NCBI RefSeq assembly: GCF_003985125.1 | Contig: NZ_ML133567.1 | Span: forward strand, 248,001-312,000 | Reading direction: 5' to 3' | Source of the DNA: Rhizobium phaseoli | GTDB lineage: Bacteria; Pseudomonadota; Alphaproteobacteria; Rhizobiales; Rhizobiaceae | Length of the DNA: 64,000 nt | Shown: piece after piece, positions 58,668 to 64,000 of the stretch | How the letters are laid out: each line of letters opens with the position of its first letter | How positions within the stretch are numbered: the stretch's first letter is position 1 | The notes under the pieces: generated by a model | What the model was told of the DNA's origin: nothing | The model's input: the letters and a program-made list of their open reading frames with translations, nothing else | The model's database searches: none | Made by a program: the position numbers and the translations under genes

Positions 58668-60566
58668 GCTCGCTTTATCCATGTAACCAGTGGTCCGGCG
58701 AGAGCGACCTAAAGCGCCGGGGCGGGGGATGGCGGCGGCGCCCGCACTGGCGCTGGCGCCCGTCTGGGCGACCTGCGGCTGCGGCTCTTCGGATTTTGAC
58801 GGCAGCGCCTGCAGATGCAGCACCCGCGGCTGCAGCGCCTCGAGATAGGCTTCGGAGCGGCCGATATAGATCATGCCGGTTTCGGGCATGGAGGTCAGCA
58901 GCTTTGCCATCGTTTCCTGCCACTCCGGCTCCATACCCTCCAGCACTTCGTCGAAGACGATCCAGCGCGGGCGCACGAGCAGCAGGCGGGCGAAGCCGAT
59001 CGCCTTCTGTTCGTCGCTGTCGAGCAGCTTGTCCCAGCGAGCGCGGGTATCGAGCCTTGCGATCAGCGAATGCAGGCCGGCTTTTTCGAGCGCCGCCTCG
59101 ACGGCTGATTTCTCGTAAGCATCGGCGCTTTCGGGGAAAGCCAACGCTTCGCGCAGCGTGCCGCCGGGAATATAGGCGATCTGCGGCACGAACAGCATAT
59201 CGTCGGCCGGCGGCAGACCCATCGTGCCGCTGCCGCATGGCCACAGGCCGGCCATGGCCTGGAACAGCAGCTTGCGGTTGACGCTGTGATCGCCGTTGAT
59301 CATGATTTTCTCGCCGGCCTTGATCACGACATCGGTTTCGCGCAGGCGAAAACCGCCGCATTCGTCGATGTCTTCGCCGATCTTGGCGTTGATCACCACA
59401 TCCTTCAGCGTCAATGTGTCGGGTGCCGTATTTTCATAGGCGATGCTGTCCTTCAGGTCGTAGTCCTCGTCCATGTCGAGCAGCGCCTGGCGGAAATCGG
59501 TGACGCGCATCAGCGTGGCGCGCCATTCGGCGATCGGGCCGAAATTGGCAACATACCAGCGCAGCGCGGTATTGACCTGGTTGAAGGCGCCGACCGACAT
59601 CATCAGCTGACCAAGGGTCAGGCCGCCGGAGAAATAGGCGGGTGCGGCGACGATGATCGGAATGACGATCACCAGCCAGCCGTAGCCGGCTGACACCCAG
59701 GTGAGATTGGTATTGGCCATGGCGAGCCGCTTGACGACCCTCAGCACCGAGCTGATGTCGGTATTGATGCGCCGGCGCTCGTTCTCCTCGCCGCGCGCGA
59801 CGGTGATCGCCGGCATGTTCTCATTGGCATGCATCAGCGTGAAACGAAGCTCGGCCTCCTTCGAGAAGCGGTCGGCATTGAGCTTGACCAGCTTGCGGCC
59901 GACGACCTGGCTCAGCACCGAGGCCGAGGCGGCATAGAAGATCGCGGCCCAGACCATGTAGCCGGGAATGGAGAAACTGTGGCCGCTGATGTGGAAGATG
60001 AAGCCGCTCGACAGTTCCCAGAGCACGCCGATGAAGCTCACCAGAAGAATGGTCGATTGCAGCAGGCCAAGGACGAGCCCGGTCGTGCTTTCGGCAAGGT
60101 TGCGGGAATCCTCGTGCAGACGCTGATCCGGGTTGACGCCGATCAGACCGCTGGAGGCGAGCCGCAGCGCCCGCTTGCGCTTCAGCCACTGGTCGACGAG
60201 ATCGCGCGACAGGCCCTCGCGCATATAGAGCGCGGTCATCTGGTTCAGCCAGGCCTGCAGCACGTTGAGCAACAGCAGCGTACCGGCGATCATGGCGAAG
60301 ATTTCAAGCTGATGGAAGAATTCGCCGAGGTCGCGGCGCTCGAGCGAATCGTAGAAGGGGGCGTTCCATTCGTTGAGAATGACCTGACCATAGGCCGTCA
60401 GCAGGATGACGAGGATCAGCACGGTCGCCAGAAACAGCACCCTGCCGCGCACTTGAGAATTCCAGAATGCGGAGAACATCACCCCGAGGCGATAAGTCAG
60501 GCTGAAATCATACCCTACTCTATCCTGCCTCCGGATCCCCGGCCTCCCCTTGGTCTTATCTGCCAT
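58662..60566 (-). CDS. SbmA/YddA-type ABC protein with degenerate nucleotide-binding domain
   Basis: The 634-aa protein has an ABC_membrane_2 (SbmA/BacA-like) domain with about six helices (residues 30-330; NEWNAPFYDSLERRD is the family mark) and a C-terminal ABC domain, the YddA/ABCD layout. The ATPase motifs are broken. The P-loop position reads INGDHSVNRKLL instead of GxxGxGKST, the signature reads LLDSDEQKAIGFAR instead of LSxGEQ, and Walker B is IVFDEVLEGME without the usual ATSALD. The frame is intact and other structure is kept, so it looks like a stable non-canonical NBD rather than a pseudogene. Substrate unknown. The tail (about 590-634) is low complexity. Confidence 0.8.
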   Translation of the reverse strand: MADKTKGRPGIRRQDRVGYDFSLTYRLGVMFSAFWNSQVRGRVLFLATVLILVILLTAYGQVILNEWNAPFYDSLERRDLGEFFHQLEIFAMIAGTLLLLNVLQAWLNQMTALYMREGLSRDLVDQWLKRKRALRLASSGLIGVNPDQRLHEDSRNLAESTTGLVLGLLQSTILLVSFIGVLWELSSGFIFHISGHSFSIPGYMVWAAIFYAASASVLSQVVGRKLVKLNADRFSKEAELRFTLMHANENMPAITVARGEENERRRINTDISSVLRVVKRLAMANTNLTWVSAGYGWLVIVIPIIVAAPAYFSGGLTLGQLMMSVGAFNQVNTALRWYVANFGPIAEWRATLMRVTDFRQALLDMDEDYDLKDSIAYENTAPDTLTLKDVVINAKIGEDIDECGGFRLRETDVVIKAGEKIMINGDHSVNRKLLFQAMAGLWPCGSGTMGLPPADDMLFVPQIAYIPGGTLREALAFPESADAYEKSAVEAALEKAGLHSLIARLDTRARWDKLLDSDEQKAIGFARLLLVRPRWIVFDEVLEGMEPEWQETMAKLLTSMPETGMIYIGRSEAYLEALQPRVLHLQALPSKSEEPQPQVAQTGASASAGAAAIPRPGALGRSRRTTGYMDKASG

Positions 60567-60727
60567 CACGCTTTTCCAACACCGCCCATACTGTCATTAT
60601 TAACATGGTGGCGTTACCGGTCTATCAACAGATTCTATCAGTCATTAAACTGTGATGAGCCTTGCCTGAGTCGCCGCTGCATGCATTCGGCAGTTGATTC
60701 GCGGCTCAACTGGGACTAATTAAGGCA

Positions 60728-60783
60728 CTCCGTGGTGATTTGGCCGGCCGGCTTGCAGCCACGTTAAAAAAGTCGCTAAAGGG
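60728..60783 (+). promoter_or_regulatory. SAM-II riboswitch upstream of metA
   Basis: The sequence CGTGGTGATTTGG, then GCTTGCAGCCACGTTAAA and AAGTCGCTAAAGGG matches the SAM-II (metA motif) consensus. Stem P1 is CGTGG (60731-60735) with CCACG (60759-60763), and the AAGTCGCTAAA segment can form the pseudoknot with the loop. SAM-II binds S-adenosylmethionine and turns off methionine synthesis genes in alphaproteobacteria. Confidence 0.92.
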
Positions 60784-60793
60784 CCGCGTGCGG

Positions 60794-60835
60794 ACCGGTA
60801 GCGATTTTTTTGTCGCCGCCGGTTTTTTATTTTTG
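60794..60835 (+). terminator. Terminator between SAM-II riboswitch and metA
   Basis: ACCGG pairs with CCGGT and GCGA with TCGC around a T-rich loop (a 2x2 internal mismatch lies between), followed by TTTTTATTTTT. It ends about 15 nt before the metA start and lies downstream of the riboswitch. This suggests SAM control by transcription termination. Confidence 0.75.
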
Positions 60836-60849
60836 ATCGAGTGACCGCA

Positions 60850-61773
60850 ATGCCCATCAAGATCCCCGATACGCTGCCCGCTTTCGAAACCCTGGTTCAG
60901 GAAGGTGTGCGGGTGATGACCGAGACGATGGCGATCCGTCAGGACATTCGCCCGTTGCAGATCGGGCTGCTCAACCTGATGCCGAACAAGATCAAGACCG
61001 AACTGCAGATGGCGCGCCTGGTCGGCGCTTCGCCGCTGCAGGTGGAGCTGTCGCTGATCCGCATTGGCGGGCACAAGGCGAAGAACACCTCCGAAGATCA
61101 CCTGCTCGCCTTCTATCAGACGTGGGAAGAGGTGAAACAGCGCAAATTCGACGGCTTCATCATCACCGGGGCGCCGATCGAGCTTCTGCCCTATGAGGAC
61201 GTCACCTATTGGAAAGAGATGCAGGAAATTCTCGACTGGACGGAAACCAACGTCCATTCGACGATGAACGTCTGCTGGGGCGCGATGGCGGCGATCTATC
61301 ATTTCCACGGCGTTCCGAAATACGAGCTGAAGGAAAAGGCCTTCGGCGTCTACCGCCACCGGAACCTGAAGCCTTCCTCCATCTATCTCAACGGCTTTTC
61401 CGATAATTTCGAGGTGCCGGTGTCGCGCTGGACGGAGGTGCGGCGCGCTGACATCGAGAAATCCGACAGCCTGGAAATTCTGATGGAATCGAGCGAGATG
61501 GGCGTCTGCCTGGTGCATGAGAAAAGGGGCCGGCGGCTCTACATGTTCAACCATGTCGAATATGATTCCACCTCGCTCTCGGACGAGTATTTCCGTGATG
61601 TCGACGCCGGCGTGCCGATCAAGATGCCGCACAATTACTTTCCGCATAATGATCCGGCGCTTGCGCCGCAGAACCGCTGGCGCAGCCACGCACATCTGCT
61701 GTTTGGCAACTGGATCAACGAAATCTACCAGACGACGCCCTATGACGTCGAAGAGATCGGCATGGATCTCTGA
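60850..61773 (+). CDS. metA: Homoserine O-acetyltransferase (MetA fold)
   Basis: The 307-aa protein is MetA: catalytic Cys142 (NVCWGAMA), His235 and Glu237 (FNHVEYD). It acylates homoserine in methionine synthesis. Residue 111 is Glu (TGAPIELL). In MetA enzymes Glu111 selects acetyl-CoA and Gly111 (E. coli) succinyl-CoA, so this should be an acetyltransferase despite the old succinyltransferase label. ATG 60850 gives the usual MPIKIPD start. A GTG at 60841 is in frame; neither has a clear SD. SAM-II riboswitch and terminator lie upstream. Confidence 0.95.
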
Positions 61774-61913
61774 GCGTCACCCGTCGCATCTCAACACATT
61801 GCCGCGACATCTTTGCTGCAGCATTTCTTTCTGTGCCGACCGGTTGCGGTTTGGAGCAAATGCGGGCAGGTTCCGGTCCTGAACCCCAAGGATAGAACGG
61901 AACGGATGTCATC

Positions 61914-62936
61914 ATGTCGGACAAGTTGGAGCGGGAAGTTTTCGGGCAGACGAAGGCGGGCGAAACCGTCTATCGTGTCGTCATCAAGGGCGGCGGGCTG
62001 ACGGCCAAGATCATCAGCTGGGGCGCGGTCATTCAGGATCTGCGCCTTGAGGGTCATGACGCGCCGCTCTCGCTCGGCTTCGAGGATTTCGACAGCTACC
62101 CGCTCTATTCCGCTTATTTCGGCGCCACGCCCGGCCGCTGCGCCAACCGGATCGGCGGCGGCAAATTCACGCTCGACGGCAAGGACCATCAGCTCGAGCC
62201 GAACGAAAACGGCGTCACGCATCTGCATGGCGGCAGCGACAATATCGCCAAACGAAGCTGGACGATCGTCGAACATGACGTTGACCGCGTGGTGCTGAAG
62301 ATCGTCGATCCCGATGGCCGCGCCGGCTATCCCGGCAATTGCACCATCCAGGCAACCTTCTGGGTGCACGGCAACGGCGAACTGTCGATTACCTATGAAT
62401 CGACCAGCGACCAGCCGACGCTCGCCAATGTCTGCCAGCACGCCTATTTCAATCTCGATGGCCGCGAGGATGCGCTCGGCCACGACATCATGATCGCCGC
62501 CGATCACTATCTGCCGACCGATGAACGGCAGGTGCCGACCGGCGAGATCCGTTCCGTTGCCGGTACCGAATTCGATCTTCGCGAAATGACGCCGATGAAG
62601 CGTTTCGTCGGCAGCGAACAGGTGCTTTACGACCATAATTTCTGCCTGTCGGCCGAACGCACCGCCAAGCGCAGCGTCGCGCTCGCCCGCAGTCTTTATT
62701 CCGGTGTGTCGCTTGAAGTGCGCAGCACCGAACCGGGCGTGCAGTTCTATGCCGGTTTCAAGCTCAATACCGGGGCGCCCGGACACGGCGGGCGCAAATA
62801 CGGCCCCTTCGCCGGATTCTGCCTGGAGACGCAGGTCTGGCCGGACGCCATCAATCATCAAGGTTTCCCGAATGCGGTGCTGCGCCCCGGCGAAGTGCTG
62901 CGCCAGGAGACGGATTATATCTTCACGAAGAGCTGA
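61914..62936 (+). CDS. galM: Aldose 1-epimerase (galactose mutarotase)
   Basis: The 340-aa beta-sandwich enzyme shows GalM motifs. FGATPGRCANRIGGGKFTL includes the substrate Arg and Asn, HLHGGSDN has the conserved His, CQHAYFNLDG has the catalytic His, and the catalytic Glu is in GFCLETQVWPDA. It interconverts alpha and beta aldoses. An SD-like GGAACGGA precedes the ATG. It stands alone, followed by a terminator. Confidence 0.93.
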   Translation: MSDKLEREVFGQTKAGETVYRVVIKGGGLTAKIISWGAVIQDLRLEGHDAPLSLGFEDFDSYPLYSAYFGATPGRCANRIGGGKFTLDGKDHQLEPNENGVTHLHGGSDNIAKRSWTIVEHDVDRVVLKIVDPDGRAGYPGNCTIQATFWVHGNGELSITYESTSDQPTLANVCQHAYFNLDGREDALGHDIMIAADHYLPTDERQVPTGEIRSVAGTEFDLREMTPMKRFVGSEQVLYDHNFCLSAERTAKRSVALARSLYSGVSLEVRSTEPGVQFYAGFKLNTGAPGHGGRKYGPFAGFCLETQVWPDAINHQGFPNAVLRPGEVLRQETDYIFTKS

Positions 62937-62985
62937 CGTCTGAGACCGCGCTGTCGACGCACGACTGTCAAATTTGATCGCTATG

Positions 62986-63017
62986 AAACCTCTTCGGCCC
63001 GCCGGGGAGGTTTTTTC
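62986..63017 (+). terminator. Terminator of galM
   Basis: AAACCTC and GAGGTTT form a 7-bp stem around a GC-rich 14-nt loop (itself pairing CGG/CCG), followed by a T-run (TTTTTT). Confidence 0.75.
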
Positions 63018-63047
63018 CTAGCCGCGCGCGATTCCGCCTTGCCGATT

Positions 63048-63087
63048 GGTTCTAGATAGGTTCTATTGTCGGCCCATGGATAGAACC
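63048..63087. promoter_or_regulatory. Candidate GntR operator overlapping the gntR start
   Basis: GGTTCTA occurs at 63048-63054 and 63059-63065, exactly 11 bp apart. Its complement TAGAACC is at 63081-63087, just after the ATG at 63076. The last direct copy and the inverted copy also read GGTTCTAT...ATAGAACC. The position fits autorepression by the regulator encoded here. Confidence 0.6.
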
Positions 63088-63849
63088 AGTCTAATAGCGG
63101 AGCTAAACAGCCGCGGCCTGCGTGACGAGGCGTTGACGGGCCCGCTTTATAAGCGACTGGCACAGGCGCTGACCGGTCTTATCCAGGAAGGCCTGCTGAA
63201 GCCCGGCGCGGCGCTGCCGGGAGAGCGCGATCTCGCCGAAGCGTTGAAGCTCGGCCGCGTGACCGTACGCACCGCCTATCGTGATCTGATGGCGTCGGGC
63301 GTACTGGAATCGCGCCACGGAAGCGGTACTTTCGTATCGAGCCGGGTGGAACGCATGGAGCAGTCGCTCTGGCGGCTTTCCTCCTTCTCCGCCGATATGC
63401 GCTCCCGCGGCCGGCTGCCGGCTGCTCGGATATTGTCGCGGACCATCAACACGCCATCGCCGGAGGAATCCTTCCTGCTCGGTCTTGGCGGCGACGAACC
63501 GGTGCTGAGGCTCGACCGCTTGCGTCTTGCCGACGGCCTGCCGCTGGCGATCGAGCGCGCCGTGGTGCCGATCAAGTTCTTGGGCGTCGATGCCGGTGGC
63601 GAGGGATCGCTCTACGATGCGCTGGCCGCCAATGGCCACCGGCCGGTGCGCGCGCTGCAGCGGCTGACCGCGGTCACGCTCGACCCATCGTCGGCGGCGA
63701 TCCTGAACGTCAAATCAGGCGCGCCGGCGCTTCTGATCGAACGCGTCTCGCGCCTGGAAGACCAGCGTGTCGTCGAATACACCCGCTCGCACTACCGCGG
63801 CGATGCCTATGATTTCGTTGCCGAATTGAGAATCGGAGATGACCTATGA
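63076..63849 (+). CDS. GntR-family (HutC/UTRA) transcriptional regulator
   Basis: The 257-aa protein has a GntR winged HTH at about 20-90 (LYKRLAQALTGLIQEGLLKPG, ALPGERDLAEALKLGRVTVRTAYRDL, GSGTFVSSR) and a UTRA ligand domain (about 105-250; ending VEYTRSHYRGDAYDFVAEL). It should repress amino-sugar genes and respond to a phosphorylated sugar such as GlcN-6-P; this is inferred from the SIS gene that overlaps it by 4 nt (ATGA). ATG 63076 is used because the family start fits. Confidence 0.88.
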   Translation: MDRTSLIAELNSRGLRDEALTGPLYKRLAQALTGLIQEGLLKPGAALPGERDLAEALKLGRVTVRTAYRDLMASGVLESRHGSGTFVSSRVERMEQSLWRLSSFSADMRSRGRLPAARILSRTINTPSPEESFLLGLGGDEPVLRLDRLRLADGLPLAIERAVVPIKFLGVDAGGEGSLYDALAANGHRPVRALQRLTAVTLDPSSAAILNVKSGAPALLIERVSRLEDQRVVEYTRSHYRGDAYDFVAELRIGDDL

Positions 63850-64000
63850 GTGAAACCCAGTCGCTGATGCTGCAGGAAGCCGGCCAGTCGCCGGAGGTGG
63901 TGGCCACCCTTCTCGAAAAGGAAAAACCGGCCTTTGCCGAGATTGCCAAACTGTTTTCGTCCGCCCGCCCGAGCGTGGTGACGACGGCGGCGCGCGGCTC
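63846..64000 (+). CDS. SIS-domain sugar isomerase/deaminase, partial (cut by window end)
   Basis: Only the first 51 residues are present: MSETQSLMLQEAGQSPEV, then LLEKEKPAFAEIAKLF and VVTTAARG. The beginning matches SIS-domain GlmS-like/NagB-II glucosamine-6-phosphate deaminases (MxxE...SP..V then ARGSS). The ATG overlaps the gntR stop (ATGA). The pair looks like the start of an N-acetylglucosamine catabolic operon; a nagA gene would be expected next. Confidence 0.7.
   Translation, partial: MSETQSLMLQEAGQSPEVVATLLEKEKPAFAEIAKLFSSARPSVVTTAARG

Overview
The window is a GC-rich (about 60%) stretch of chromosome from an alphaproteobacterium of the Rhizobiaceae, most likely the Rhizobium etli / R. 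leguminosarum group. The marker genes are ndvB and ndvA (cyclic beta-1,2-glucan synthesis and export), an ExpR-type LuxR regulator lying between ndvA and pyc, phaR-phaA-phaB, rpoH2 with an RpoH box, and a SAM-II riboswitch in front of metA. I see no rRNA, tRNA, CRISPR array, insertion sequence or prophage. It reads as core chromosome with ordinary metabolic islands.

Layout: 0.3-3.9 kb, a ribose/inositol-type sugar ABC transporter. 4.1-10.5 kb, a renal-type dipeptidase followed by a five-gene peptide ABC transporter. 10.6-11.7 kb, two small-protein genes and a non-coding stretch with an interspersed repeat and an orphan terminator. 11.7-24.2 kb, a cyclic-glucan block: the giant synthase NdvB, an OpgC-type membrane acyltransferase, a glyoxalase-fold protein and the exporter NdvA. 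24.5-29.7 kb, expR, pyruvate carboxylase and an FMN reductase. 29.7-34.4 kb, a cystine-type amino-acid ABC transporter, a DeoR regulator and an MFS permease. 34.6-40.6 kb, ispG, hisC, a prenyl synthase with an apparent frameshift, mtgA, a 2H-phosphoesterase-like protein, a GST and rpmF. 40.7-44.8 kb, the PHB locus and three small membrane or envelope proteins. 45.6-50.7 kb, a Suv3-like helicase, an S4 protein, the ferredoxin fdxA and a CarD-type regulator. 51-56 kb, rpoH2, an M48 lipoprotein protease and a divergent MFS/MarR pair. 56.2-61.8 kb, thiamine pyrophosphokinase, an ABC-F ATPase, an SbmA/YddA-type ABC protein with a decayed nucleotide-binding domain, and riboswitch-controlled metA. 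61.9-64 kb, galM and the start of a GntR/SIS-isomerase operon that runs off the end.

Linked functions: NdvB makes, OpgC probably decorates and NdvA exports periplasmic glucans. PhaR sits divergently beside phaAB. The dipeptidase next to a peptide importer suggests uptake followed by hydrolysis. Candidate regulation visible in the DNA includes a perfect EcfG-type promoter spaced for a long rpoH2 leader, a SAM-II riboswitch followed by a terminator, a MarR operator and GntR half-sites over the gntR start.

The strongest unexplained signal is the roughly 0.8 kb gene-free stretch at 44.80-45.61 kb. It carries three diverged repeats about 200 bp apart, each with a covarying TTCG-loop hairpin, and 13 GANTC (CcrM methylation) sites within 470 bp, several times the chance expectation.
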